Below, in pieces: positions 14,956 to 24,114 of a DNA stretch of 64,000 nucleotides (positions within the stretch are counted from its first letter, which is position 1; each line of letters opens with the position of its first letter). The stretch comes from Clostridiaceae bacterium (GTDB lineage Bacteria; Bacillota; Clostridia; Lachnospirales; Lachnospiraceae). Made by a program: the position numbers and the translations under genes. Location of the stretch: positions 1-64,000 of the forward strand of contig CAJTGE010000022.1 of NCBI GenBank assembly GCA_910575795.1, given 5' to 3'. The notes under the pieces are model-generated. The model did no database searches, was not told where the DNA came from, and saw nothing but the letters and a program-made list of their open reading frames with translations.

Positions 14956-17325
14956 ATGGAAGATGAAAAGATGACAATCCCGGTGATAGCGCTGCGGGGG
15001 CTGACGATGCTGCCGCAGATGACCATCAATTTTGATATCATGCGGGGAAAATCGATCGCAGCGGTGGAAAAGGCCATGCTGGGCGATCAGAAAGTATTTC
15101 TCGTCACGCAGATGGAGCAGGAGGATATGGAGCCGGATATGGCGGATCTGTTTCAGATAGGCGTGGTGGGCTTTGTAAAGCAGCTTTTAAAGCTTCCGGG
15201 CGGGCTGATCCGCGTGACCGTGGAGGGCTTAAGCAGGGCGGAGCTTCTTGAGCTTGACACAGAGGGGGAATTTTACAGCGGGACGGTTGACGTCCTGCCG
15301 GAGGCCGAGGATGATCTGGAGCCTCTGGAAAAGGAGGCCATGACCCGGATCGTGGGGGAGAAGCTGGAGGAATATGGGAAATACAATCCGGCCATGGGAA
15401 AGGAGTTTACCGCTTCCCTGATGTCGGCCCCGGATTTTGCGGGACTTTTGACACAGATTGCCGTGCAGTTTCCGTGGGATTACACGGCCAAGCAGAAGAT
15501 TCTGGAGTGCGGCTCCTTAAGCCTGATGTATGAGGTGGAGATGCAGCTCATTTTGACGGAGACGGAGATTTACCGGCTGAAACGCGAGTTCCAGGGCAAG
15601 GTCAAGGCCGCGGTTGACAAGAATCAGAGAGAATACATCCTGCGCGAGCAGCTCCGCGTGCTCCGTCAGGAATTGGGGGAGACTCCGGAATCGGACGCAG
15701 ATGAGTTCTTAAGCCGTTTAAAGAGCCTGCGCGCGGATAAGGAGATAAAGGAGCGGATCCAGAAGGAGATCGCGCGTTTCCAGTCCATGCCGTCCGGAAG
15801 CCAGGACGCGAATGTGCTGCGCATGTATCTGGAGACGGTCCTGGAGCTCCCGTGGAATAAGACGACCAAGGACAATATGGACATGAAGCACGCCAAAGAG
15901 GTGCTGGAGGAGGATCACTACGGTCTTGAGAAGGTTAAGGAACGGGTGCTGGAATATCTTGCGGTCCGCATCCTCACCAGAAAGGGCGTGAGCCCGATCC
16001 TCTGCCTGGTGGGTCCGCCCGGCACGGGCAAGACGTCCATCGCGCGCTCGATTGCCAGGGCCATGGGGCGCAAATATGTGCGCATCAGCTTAGGCGGCGT
16101 CCGGGACGAGGCGGAGATACGGGGACACAGGAAAACGTATGTGGGCGCCATGCCGGGGCGCATCGTCGAGGGCTTAAAGCAGACGGGCGTCAGCAATCCG
16201 CTGATGCTTCTGGACGAGGTTGACAAGGTGGGGAGCGATTACAAATCCGACACCTCGTCTGCCCTTCTGGAGGTGCTGGACGCGGAGCAGAACGTGCGTT
16301 TCCGCGATCACTACGTAGAGCTGCCGATCGATCTGTCCCGCGTCCTGTTTATCGTGACAGCCAATACCACAGAGACGATCCCGCGGCCGCTCTTAGACCG
16401 CATGGAGATCATTGAGGTCAGCAGCTACACCGAAAACGAAAAATTCCATATCGGACGGAATTACCTGATCAAAAAGCAGATGGAAAAGAACGGGCTTTCT
16501 AAGGAGCGCCTGACCATCACCAACCCGGCCCTGGAAAAGATGATCCACAATTACACCCGGGAGGCCGGCGTCCGCAATTTAGAGCGCCGGATTGGCGATG
16601 TGTGCCGCAAAACAGCCCGCGAGCTTCTGGAAAAGAACAGGAGTTCGGTTCGTGTCACGGAAAAGAACCTGGAAAAATATCTGGGCCGCGAGAAGATTCT
16701 CTTTGAAAATGCATCCGATGAGGATCAGGTGGGGATTGCCTGCGGGCTGGCCTGGACGAGCGTCGGAGGCGATACCCTGCAGATTGAGGTCAACGTGATG
16801 CCCGGCAAGGGAAACCTCCAGTTGACAGGCCAGATGGGGGATGTGATGAAGGAATCCGCCCAGACGGCCCTGACCTATGTCCGTTCTGTCGTCTCGCGGG
16901 AGTACGGGGTGGAGGAGGCGTATTTTGAGACGCATGATCTCCACATCCACATCCCGGAGGGAGCGGTGCCAAAGGACGGCCCCTCGGCGGGGATTACGAT
17001 GGCGACCGCCATGCTGTCCGCCGTGACCGGCCGCGCCGTGGCGGCCAGGGTGGCCATGACGGGGGAGATCACCCTGCGCGGCCATGTGCTGATGATCGGG
17101 GGCTTAAAGGAAAAGCTTCTCGCGGCCCGCATGGCGCGTATCAGGAAGGTTCTGGTCCCGGAGAAAAACCGGCCCGACGTGGAGGAGCTGCCAAGAGAGA
17201 TCACAAAGGGCATGGAGATCGTGTATGTGAAAGAGATGGACGAGGTGCTCCGCGAGGCCCTTGTGCCGGGGGAAGAGGCGGAAAAACGGCCGGGAAGAAA
17301 AAGAAAGGCAGCGGAAAGCTCATGA
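14956..17325 (+). CDS. lon: ATP-dependent Lon protease (LonA type)
   Basis: This cytoplasmic AAA+ serine protease degrades misfolded and regulatory proteins. The 789-residue product has an N-terminal LON substrate domain (about 1-210, beginning TIPVIALRGLTMLPQM), a coiled-coil linker, Walker A GPPGTGKTS near 353-361, Walker B LMLLDEVDK, and a C-terminal protease domain with the Ser-Lys dyad: S677 in PKDGPSAG and the Lys in GGLKEKLLAAR near 718. The chosen ATG at 14956 gives MEDEKMTIPV. Its last codons overlap engB (ATGA), so the two are translationally coupled. Confidence 0.97.
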   Translation: MEDEKMTIPVIALRGLTMLPQMTINFDIMRGKSIAAVEKAMLGDQKVFLVTQMEQEDMEPDMADLFQIGVVGFVKQLLKLPGGLIRVTVEGLSRAELLELDTEGEFYSGTVDVLPEAEDDLEPLEKEAMTRIVGEKLEEYGKYNPAMGKEFTASLMSAPDFAGLLTQIAVQFPWDYTAKQKILECGSLSLMYEVEMQLILTETEIYRLKREFQGKVKAAVDKNQREYILREQLRVLRQELGETPESDADEFLSRLKSLRADKEIKERIQKEIARFQSMPSGSQDANVLRMYLETVLELPWNKTTKDNMDMKHAKEVLEEDHYGLEKVKERVLEYLAVRILTRKGVSPILCLVGPPGTGKTSIARSIARAMGRKYVRISLGGVRDEAEIRGHRKTYVGAMPGRIVEGLKQTGVSNPLMLLDEVDKVGSDYKSDTSSALLEVLDAEQNVRFRDHYVELPIDLSRVLFIVTANTTETIPRPLLDRMEIIEVSSYTENEKFHIGRNYLIKKQMEKNGLSKERLTITNPALEKMIHNYTREAGVRNLERRIGDVCRKTARELLEKNRSSVRVTEKNLEKYLGREKILFENASDEDQVGIACGLAWTSVGGDTLQIEVNVMPGKGNLQLTGQMGDVMKESAQTALTYVRSVVSREYGVEEAYFETHDLHIHIPEGAVPKDGPSAGITMATAMLSAVTGRAVAARVAMTGEITLRGHVLMIGGLKEKLLAARMARIRKVLVPEKNRPDVEELPREITKGMEIVYVKEMDEVLREALVPGEEAEKRPGRKRKAAESS

Positions 17326-17903
17326 TAATAAAGGATGTCAGCCTGGAGACGGTGTGCGGCGTGACGAGCCGCCCGCCGGAACATACACAGCCGGAATTTG
17401 CATTTGCCGGCAAATCAAACGTGGGGAAATCCTCCCTGATCAACGCCCTGATGAACCGGAAGTCCCTGGCGCGCGTCTCCGGCCAGCCCGGCAAGACGCA
17501 GACCATCAATTTTTACCATATCAACCAGGCTTTTTACTATGTGGATCTGCCGGGCTACGGCTATGCGAGGGCCAATATGGAGGTCAAGGCAAAATGGGGA
17601 AAGATGATCGAGCGCTATCTGCACAGCTCAAGAGTGCTGCGGTGCGTGTTCCTTCTGGTTGACATCCGCCATGAGCCGTCGGCCAATGACCGCCTGATGT
17701 ATGACTGGATCGTGTCCCAGGGCTATCAGCCGGCGATCCTGGCGACAAAGGCGGATAAGATTAAGAGAAGCCAGACGGATAAACATCTGAAGATGATCCG
17801 GGACGGGTTAAAGCCCGCTCCCGGGGGCCTGCTGCTCCCCTTTTCAGCGGAGACAAAGCAGGGCCGGGAGGAGATATGGGATTACATCGAGAGCCTGCTG
17901 TAG
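17322..17903 (+). CDS. ysxC: Ribosome biogenesis GTPase YsxC/EngB
   Basis: This essential TRAFAC GTPase is needed for late assembly of the 50S subunit. At 193 residues it is of normal length. G1 is GKSNVGKSSL (about 30-39), G3 DLPGYG (about 75-80) and G4 TKADK, with 'SAE' G5 near residue 172. It overlaps lon by four bases; the lon-ysxC pairing is conserved in Firmicutes. The 3' end overlaps the convergent small membrane-protein gene by 22 bp. Confidence 0.95.
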   Translation: MIIKDVSLETVCGVTSRPPEHTQPEFAFAGKSNVGKSSLINALMNRKSLARVSGQPGKTQTINFYHINQAFYYVDLPGYGYARANMEVKAKWGKMIERYLHSSRVLRCVFLLVDIRHEPSANDRLMYDWIVSQGYQPAILATKADKIKRSQTDKHLKMIRDGLKPAPGGLLLPFSAETKQGREEIWDYIESLL

Positions 17904-18079
17904 TGCTCTGCGATTTTAATTTTGAGATACTGTCTTCCCGTCTCATAGGCCAGATAGATGGCAAGAACTGGCAGGACGAACAGAAGGAAGACCTTAAGCT
18001 GAAAAAGCTTTGCGCGGCGCTTTAGCTTTTTCAGCCTTTTTGACGCCTGCTTTGCGAAAGAATGTTTCTTTGCGGCCAT
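17882..18079 (-). CDS. Small basic single-pass membrane protein
   Basis: 65 residues from the ATG at 18079, which has AAGGAGG upstream; the longer in-frame ORF reads through a repeat and is rejected. The N-terminal half is strongly basic (KKHSFAKQASKRLKKLKRRA) and is followed by a transmembrane helix (about 29-45, VFLLFVLPVLAIYLAYE) and a short C-terminal tail. It resembles small Lachnospiraceae membrane proteins without assigned function. The end overlaps the ysxC 3' end tail-to-tail. Confidence 0.65.
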   Translation of the reverse strand: MAAKKHSFAKQASKRLKKLKRRAKLFQLKVFLLFVLPVLAIYLAYETGRQYLKIKIAEHYSRLSM

Positions 18080-18118
18080 AACTGCCTCCTTGGTTCGTGA
18101 CTTGTATGTGAGCGCCGG

Positions 18119-18216
18119 GTAACCGTTCAGATAGGTCTGCGCACCTGCTGCGCTGACCGTACGAAAATGTGGCGGCAGCAGGTATCTGCCCCATCGCGAA
18201 GCGATTTTCATGGGCA
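18119..18216. repeat. Family C palindromic element, inverted copy
   Basis: Begins GTAACCGTTCAG and runs through TGCGCTGACCGTACG and CGAAGCGATTTTCATG. It matches the reverse complement of 50871-50962 along about 93 bp with few mismatches. A nearby TTTTCAAACACGCC (18229-18242) resembles the end of family B. It separates the small membrane gene from the DUF4364 gene. Confidence 0.8.
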
Positions 18217-18296
18217 GATGCCGGGGCATTTTCAAACACGCCCCGGCATGCTGAAATCATGGAACAGGCCAGACGGCCGCTCCCTTACGCGGGCCC

Positions 18297-18836
18297 CTAT
18301 GTCCCGCCGGAGGGCGGATCGCTCATCAGGGTTTTCATGATATAGGCGTAGATCTCCTGGCTGCGGTCTTTCCAGTGATTGCACATGATCTCGGCCTGCT
18401 CCTGATCCGGGACGGAGACATTGAGGCCGATCAGGACATTTTTGCCCTCGCGCACCTCGCAGCGGACGACGTAATCCTGGTTTGTGGATTTGTAGAAATC
18501 AGACACGACGCCGACTTCGTTGCGCATGCGGAAGCGGTTTTCCTTTAAGTATTTATCCATATCCCGGACAATGGCAGGGGAGATCTTTTTTCCGAAAAAT
18601 TCCAGCGTTTCCTCGCCCTCCCTGGTTATCTCATAGAGGGTGCTGTTGTGCAGCGTTTCCATCTTGATAAGGCCCGAATCGAGAAGCTCATTCAGGGCCT
18701 GCTGGAGTGTAAAATAGGTTGTATAATCCCATTCCAGAAAGAAATTGGATAGCTGCGCATTGGTCAGCGGGAAATTGACCTTTTTCAGCATATACAGATT
18801 CATCAGTTTGTACAGGGTCATCGGTTCAGAAAGCAT
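18297..18836 (-). CDS. DUF4364 family protein, winged-helix-like
   Basis: 179 residues starting MLSEPMTLYKLMNLYMLKKVNFPLTNAQL. The N-terminal 80 residues have the pattern of a winged helix (NAQLSNFFLEWDYTTYFTLQQALNELLDSGLI, then a TLYEITREGEETLEFF wing). The C-terminal half has a beta-rich domain (DYVVRCEVREGKNVLIGLNVSVPDQEQA). I recognise this as DUF4364, widespread in Clostridia and presumed to be DNA-binding; no target is known. The start has AAGGAG upstream. It is on the same strand as, and directly downstream of, the malic enzyme. Confidence 0.8.
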   Translation of the reverse strand: MLSEPMTLYKLMNLYMLKKVNFPLTNAQLSNFFLEWDYTTYFTLQQALNELLDSGLIKMETLHNSTLYEITREGEETLEFFGKKISPAIVRDMDKYLKENRFRMRNEVGVVSDFYKSTNQDYVVRCEVREGKNVLIGLNVSVPDQEQAEIMCNHWKDRSQEIYAYIMKTLMSDPPSGGT

Positions 18837-18902
18837 GGAAATACTCCTTCATAGTTTCGCAGAAGACGCCTGCAGCTCCCTGCAGGCGCGCCGGTCGGCG
18901 GC

Positions 18903-20057
18903 TCAGCGTTTGATATGCATCTTCACAGCGCGGCTTACGACATCGGCAACGCGGGGATCAAAGGCGGCGGGCAGGATGTTTTCCTCATTTAAATCAGCCT
19001 CGTCCACCAGGGAGGCGATGGCCTCTGCGGCGGCCAGCTTCATTTCCTCCGTAATAGCAGCGGCGCGGCCCTCCAGGGCGCCTTTGAAGATACCCGGGAA
19101 GATCAGGACATTGTTGACCTGGTTCGGGAAATCAGAGCGTCCGGTCCCCACGACTCTCGCCCCCGCGGCCCTCGCGAGATCCGGCATAATCTCCGGAACA
19201 GGGTTTGCCATGGCAAAAAGGATGGAATCCCGGTTCATGGAAGCCGCCATCTCAGGAGTTACAATACCCGGAGCGGAGACGCCGACAAAAATATCGGCCC
19301 CGGCGAGCGCATCGGCCAGCGTGCCGCTTCGGCGCTCCAGGTTCGTGACCTCCATCATGCGCTCCTGCATCCAGTTCAGCCCTTCCATGCCTTTGGAGAG
19401 GATGCCTGCCTTATCGCACAGCGTCACATGCGCAAAGCCGTAGCTGAGAAGAAGCCTAGCAATCGCAATGCCTGCGCTCCCGGCCCCGTTTATCACAACG
19501 CGGCAGTCCTCCTTCCTCTTTCCCGTCACTTTGAGGGCATTGATCATTCCGGCCAGCACCACAATCGCAGTCCCATGCTGATCGTCGTGGAACACCGGAA
19601 TAGACAGGCGCTCCTTTAACCGCTCCTCGATCTCAAAGCAGCGGGGCGCGGAGATATCCTCTAGATTAATCCCGCCAAACGCAGGGGCGATGCGGACAAC
19701 TGTCTCAATGATCTCCTCCGTATCCTGCGTATCCAGGCAGATAGGAAAGGCGTTAATGCCCCCAAACTCCTTGAAAAGCACAGCCTTTCCCTCCATAACC
19801 GGCATAGCGGCCAGGGGGCCGATATTCCCCAGCCCCAAAACGGCGCTGCCGTCGGACACAACGGCTACGGTGTTGGACTTGATAGTATATGTATAGGCAG
19901 CCTCCGGATCCTCTGCAATCACCTTGCAGGGCTCAGCCACTCCAGGCGTATACGCAAGCGCCAGATCCTCCCTGGTCTTAACGGCTGCCTTGGAGACGGT
20001 GTCAAGCTTGCCGTTCCATTGTCTGTGAAGCTCTAAGGCTTTTTCACTGTTTGTCAT
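18903..20057 (-). CDS. NAD(P)-dependent malic enzyme (decarboxylating)
   Basis: Oxidatively decarboxylates malate to pyruvate with NAD(P)+ and a divalent metal in the cytosol. The 384-residue product is the short bacterial form lacking a phosphotransacetylase domain. Visible features are the catalytic Tyr/Lys region (AYTPGVAEPCK, YTIKSNTVAVVSDGSAVLGLGNIGP), metal-binding FEEIxxxR-like EDISAPRCFEIEERL and VFHDDQHGTA, and the Rossmann glycine motif INGAGSAGIAIARLL. It has a consensus promoter upstream and is probably co-transcribed with the DUF4364 gene. Confidence 0.95.
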   Translation of the reverse strand: MTNSEKALELHRQWNGKLDTVSKAAVKTREDLALAYTPGVAEPCKVIAEDPEAAYTYTIKSNTVAVVSDGSAVLGLGNIGPLAAMPVMEGKAVLFKEFGGINAFPICLDTQDTEEIIETVVRIAPAFGGINLEDISAPRCFEIEERLKERLSIPVFHDDQHGTAIVVLAGMINALKVTGKRKEDCRVVINGAGSAGIAIARLLLSYGFAHVTLCDKAGILSKGMEGLNWMQERMMEVTNLERRSGTLADALAGADIFVGVSAPGIVTPEMAASMNRDSILFAMANPVPEIMPDLARAAGARVVGTGRSDFPNQVNNVLIFPGIFKGALEGRAAAITEEMKLAAAEAIASLVDEADLNEENILPAAFDPRVADVVSRAVKMHIKR

Positions 20058-20122
20058 GATTTGATCCTTGATCCTTTCGTGCGTGATCTGCGGGGGCAGA
20101 TGGGTGTGTGGTTTCAGCTTTA

Positions 20123-20151
20123 ATAATAATGAGTTTGCCCGGGTAAGTCAA
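20123..20151 (-). promoter_or_regulatory. Promoter of the malic enzyme gene
   Basis: On the minus strand TTGACT (20151-20146), a 17-bp spacer and TATTAT (20128-20123). Transcription would start about 60 bp before the ATG. Confidence 0.75.
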
Positions 20152-20189
20152 GATCATGGATGAAATTCTGGGGGGATTCTGCGTGAGGC

Positions 20190-20340
20190 GTGAGGGGGGA
20201 TGCGAGGGGTTCCGTCGGATTCCCTGCCCGCTGCAGGCGGCCCCCTCACGACATACGTACCGGTTACAGGCGGTTCCCCAATTACGACTTCCGTACCGCC
20301 TGCAAGCGTCCCTTTACGTAACCTCCCCCAAAAGTGCTTT
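20190..20340. other. GC-rich intergenic stretch with degenerate repeat fragments
   Basis: Contains GGTTCCGTCGGATT, which resembles the end of family D, and an inverted pair GCAGGCGG (about 20232)/CCGCCTGC (about 20298). No convincing gene. It is probably the debris of palindromic elements. Confidence 0.4.
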
Positions 20341-20361
20341 CCAAAAAAGTCGATTTATGTA

Positions 20362-20390
20362 GTGTAATTGTTTTTAAAGTATGGTAAAAT
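20362..20390 (+). promoter_or_regulatory. Candidate extended -10 promoter for the DUF5717-like operon
   Basis: TGGTAAAAT (20382-20390) fits an extended -10; the -35 (GTGTAA) is weak. It lies about 65 bp before the start codon. Confidence 0.45.
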
Positions 20391-20456
20391 GGATAGAAGC
20401 TTTTTTTTACGCATTCCATTTCACCATGATGAGACGGCAGCAGGTGGTATATAAAT

Positions 20457-23400
20457 ATGAAAGAACGGATTAACCGTCTGGCCAAAGGAATTATTGATTC
20501 GGAGCAGCCGAAGCTTGTCTGGACGCCGGATATTATTGAAGAGACTGTGAGGATGAACGCATCTTTTAAGAGGGAGCTTTTTGTTGGCAGCGATAACGGG
20601 CTGAACGTGAAGGGCTTTGTCTATTCCTCGAATATCCGCGTGCGGATCCCGAATGATAATAATACCTTTGGGGGACTCAGGAACCATATTGTATATGAGG
20701 TGGATACCTCTTTTCTGGCATCGGGAGATGAGATAGAGGGGTCTTTTTATCTTGTCACAAATTGCGGGGAGAGGGAGATACCGTACCTGTTCCATATTGA
20801 AGTCTCATCTTCCGGGAAGCTTCCGGGGGCGCTCCATAAGGCGGAGGATTTCCTGGATATGGCGCAGCATGACATGGATACGGCCCTGCGTTTTCTGGAG
20901 TATGAGGAGTTTTTGGAGGCGCCTTTTATGCAGGATCTGCATGTAAGGGCGATCTATGACGGTTTGAAAGGGCATGGGAACCGCCGGAATTTCATGGAGG
21001 AATTCCTGATTTCACTGGGAGTGAAAAAACCGGTTCACCTGACCGTGGAAACCGGGGCCAAGCACTACGAGAACCCGACGGGGCGTCTGGAGGACTCGAT
21101 CCGCATCCGGAGCGCGGGCTGGGGGTATATTTATATGGAGATTACGGCAGAGGGGGATTTTCTTCACCTGCCGAAAAAGAGCGCTGTCCAGGAGGATTTT
21201 TCGGACGGGCTTTTGAACCTGCCGCTCATTGTGCTTCCGGAGCGCCTGCACGACGGGCGTAATTTTGGAATGGTGACCATACGGACCGTGCGGCAGACGC
21301 TCCGGGTTCCGGTGGAGGCTTCCCTGACGGCGGCGGAGCCGAACAGGGGCAGGCGGGCGTTCCGCCGGGAGTTTAGGCAGTTTCTGGAGCTTCGGTTAAA
21401 GTATGAGAGCGGGTTGTTTGAGGCCAGGCCGCTTCTTTTGGAAATGCAAAAGGAGCTGGATCTGATGAAGATGGCGGGTTCCCACCCGTTTATGCCCCTC
21501 TGGCAGGCGGAGCTGTATGTGCTGACGAAGCGCCCGGATCAGGCGTGCCTGATTCTTGATGAGATCCGGGATGCGGTTCTCTTAAAGCGCGGGGAGGAGC
21601 GGGTGGTCTACTGCTACTACCAGTACCTGCAGCTTCTGATCCGGGAGGATGAGGAGCAGAGGGATTCTCTTCTGCGCCTTTTGGAGAAATACTGCACGGG
21701 CGGGCGGCTGCGCGGGGAGGAGGAGTTTCTGTACCTGATGCTTTTAAAGGTCAGCCGGACGCTGGCCGACAATCCTTCCGTGGTTCTTCTGAGCATGGAA
21801 CAGATGTATCAGAACGGATGCCGCAGCCCGTTTGTCTATCTGGAATGCTTAAAGGTTTTGGATAAGGAGCCGGAGCTGCTTAAAAGCGCGGGACGCCTGG
21901 AGCTTCACGCCCTTTATTTTGGGGCCAGGAGGGGCTTTGTGAGCCAGGAGCTTGCCAGGGCGGCGGCCGGCGCGGGGCGGCTTCAGAATCCGAAGCGGCT
22001 GTATTTAAAACTGCTGCCCGCGCTTTATGAGGCTTATCCGAAGAAACGGATCCTGACGGCGGTGGTTTTGGCCTTTATCCAGGAGAATTTAACGGGGCCT
22101 CGCTATTTTCCGTGGTATGAGAAGGCGGTGGAGGCGCAGATTAGCCTTCCGGGGCTCTTTGAAGCTTTTCTGCGCTCGCTTCCGGACGATTACGGGAGGC
22201 TCCTGCCGCGCGAGGCGCTTCTTTATTTTTCCTATGTGACGGAGATGGACGACTACAGCCGCTCGGCTCTGTACCGGAATATCCTTTTATATGCAAAGCG
22301 CGATTCGGATATCTTCCGGCTGTATGAGCGCGCGATGGAACAGTTCGCCATGGCGCAGCTCTTTGCGGGGCGCATCGACAGTCGTCTGGCGGTGATTTAT
22401 AAGGAAATGATCTATGCGGAGCTGATTGATTTTCAGCTTGCTAAGACCATGCCCGCGATCCTTGCCTCGCACCGGATCGACTGCCACAATGACGCCATGT
22501 GTTTTGTGATAGTGCGCTGTGAGGAGATGATGGAGGAGGCGCGCTACGCCCTGGAGGACGGCGCGGCTTATGCGCCGCTGTATTCGGGACGGGAGACGCT
22601 GCAGTTTGAGGACGCGCACGGAAACCGCTATGTGGATCTTCCGTGTGAGAAGACGGCTGCTATGCAGGACACGGACGAGCTGATGAAATGCTGCTTTGAG
22701 ACGGATCCGGATCACCCGATGCTGTTTGTGGGCGCATGCCGCAGGGCGGTGGAAAAAGGGAAACTGACCGCGGATGATGTGGCGCTTTTGGAGCAGGCCG
22801 GGCAGAAGGTTTTTTTGCACCCGCTGTTTAAAAGCCGCATAACCTCCGCTATTGTGCGCTACTACAAGACGCAGGCGGACGGGAATCCGGACGGCCGGGA
22901 TGGAAGCGTCTCATACCTCTTGTGCCTGGATAAGGATAAGCTGGGCCGCGAGGACCGGAACGGGGTCTGCGAGACGCTGATCCGCAAGAATTATTTTAAC
23001 GAAGCCTATGATATGATCTGCCGCTACGGCCATGAGGGGATCTCGTCAAAGCTGCTTTTAAAGCTGTGCGCCAATATCGTGTTAAAGCGCCTGTTTGACG
23101 AGGACGACCGGCTTTTGTTTTTGGCCTGGCATGTGTTTACAAAGGAGCGCGGGGACAGCGTGATCCTGGACTATTTATGCGAGCACTTTAACGGGACTGT
23201 GGAGCAGATGTATCCCGTGCTGATCCAGGGGATTAAGGAGCGCGTGGAGACGTATGATCTGGAGGAGCGCCTGGTGGCGCAGATGCTGTTTACAGGCAGG
23301 ACGGAGCGGATGGATCATGTGTTTGAGCTCTATGCATCGAGGAAGAAGACGAGCGAAAATGTGGTCAGGGCCTATTTTACGGTCAAAAGCGCGGAGTATT

Positions 23401-24035
23401 TTCTGGAGGGCCGTTCGACGCAGGACACGGTGTTCGCATATCTGGAGGGAGCGGTCCATAACAGCGCGGAGAAGGACAGGGTGCCGGACATCTATCTTCT
23501 GGCCCTGACGAAATATTACGCGACGCTTCCGGCGCTTTCGGACGAGCAGAAGGAATTGTGCCAGTCCGTGGTGGATGTGCTTCTGGAGGCGGGGATGGTA
23601 TTCGCCTATTTTAAGGATCTGGCCCGGTTTATCATGATTCCGGGGAATATACTGGATAAAGAGATCATTGAATACCACGGGAACCGTGACATCAGGCCGT
23701 ATCTGCGCCTCCGCATCCTGCCCGAGGAGGAGGAGTTCCATTATGAGGAGCTGAGGCCGGTTTATAAGGGGATTTATGTCCGGGAAAAGGTGCTCTTTGA
23801 AGGGGAAATCATGGAATTTCAGATCGAGGAGGAGCAGGACGGCGGGCGGAAGACCGTCGCAGAGGGCAGCATTACGTGCCGGGAGGCGGGGACGCGCGCG
23901 CCGGGAAACCGTTTTGCCTGCCTGAATGAGATCGGCCTGTCCCTGGATGTGAAGAATGAAAACGCCCTGCGTGAAAAGATGGAAGAGTATGTGAAAAAGG
24001 ACGCCGCGGTCGCCGTGTTATTTGATATCGAATAA
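20457..24035 (+). CDS. Very large helical protein of unknown function (DUF5717-like)
   Basis: 1192 residues, mostly predicted alpha-helical, without signal peptide or membrane segment. Residues 1-120 look like a beta-rich N-terminal domain (VKGFVYSSNIRVRIPNDNNTFGGL, an interface-like sandwich), followed by about 900 residues of Leu/Ala/Glu/Tyr-rich helical-hairpin sequence suggestive of tetratricopeptide or HEAT-like solenoid repeats. The C-terminus (HYEELRPVYKGIYVREKVLFEGEIMEFQIEEEQD) returns to beta. I associate it with DUF5717 of Clostridia; no function is known. It is the first gene of a three-gene operon with an Hsp70/actin-like ATPase and a TPR-like protein, so a scaffold or client-binding role is the reasonable inference. 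Confidence 0.75.
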   Translation: MKERINRLAKGIIDSEQPKLVWTPDIIEETVRMNASFKRELFVGSDNGLNVKGFVYSSNIRVRIPNDNNTFGGLRNHIVYEVDTSFLASGDEIEGSFYLVTNCGEREIPYLFHIEVSSSGKLPGALHKAEDFLDMAQHDMDTALRFLEYEEFLEAPFMQDLHVRAIYDGLKGHGNRRNFMEEFLISLGVKKPVHLTVETGAKHYENPTGRLEDSIRIRSAGWGYIYMEITAEGDFLHLPKKSAVQEDFSDGLLNLPLIVLPERLHDGRNFGMVTIRTVRQTLRVPVEASLTAAEPNRGRRAFRREFRQFLELRLKYESGLFEARPLLLEMQKELDLMKMAGSHPFMPLWQAELYVLTKRPDQACLILDEIRDAVLLKRGEERVVYCYYQYLQLLIREDEEQRDSLLRLLEKYCTGGRLRGEEEFLYLMLLKVSRTLADNPSVVLLSMEQMYQNGCRSPFVYLECLKVLDKEPELLKSAGRLELHALYFGARRGFVSQELARAAAGAGRLQNPKRLYLKLLPALYEAYPKKRILTAVVLAFIQENLTGPRYFPWYEKAVEAQISLPGLFEAFLRSLPDDYGRLLPREALLYFSYVTEMDDYSRSALYRNILLYAKRDSDIFRLYERAMEQFAMAQLFAGRIDSRLAVIYKEMIYAELIDFQLAKTMPAILASHRIDCHNDAMCFVIVRCEEMMEEARYALEDGAAYAPLYSGRETLQFEDAHGNRYVDLPCEKTAAMQDTDELMKCCFETDPDHPMLFVGACRRAVEKGKLTADDVALLEQAGQKVFLHPLFKSRITSAIVRYYKTQADGNPDGRDGSVSYLLCLDKDKLGREDRNGVCETLIRKNYFNEAYDMICRYGHEGISSKLLLKLCANIVLKRLFDEDDRLLFLAWHVFTKERGDSVILDYLCEHFNGTVEQMYPVLIQGIKERVETYDLEERLVAQMLFTGRTERMDHVFELYASRKKTSENVVRAYFTVKSAEYFLEGRSTQDTVFAYLEGAVHNSAEKDRVPDIYLLALTKYYATLPALSDEQKELCQSVVDVLLEAGMVFAYFKDLARFIMIPGNILDKEIIEYHGNRDIRPYLRLRILPEEEEFHYEELRPVYKGIYVREKVLFEGEIMEFQIEEEQDGGRKTVAEGSITCREAGTRAPGNRFACLNEIGLSLDVKNENALREKMEEYVKKDAAVAVLFDIE

Positions 24036-24114
24036 AAGTTCGATTTTACGGCCGGGATGCCCAGGCGCGGATCGCCCGGTACTGTTCACAGGTTGAAAGG
24101 AAATATGCTTAGAA

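Noticed and set aside
17994..18260. ORF with peptide ...AATFSYGQRSRCADLSE... and its twin at 50887
   Set aside because: Both are translations of family C repeats, not genes.
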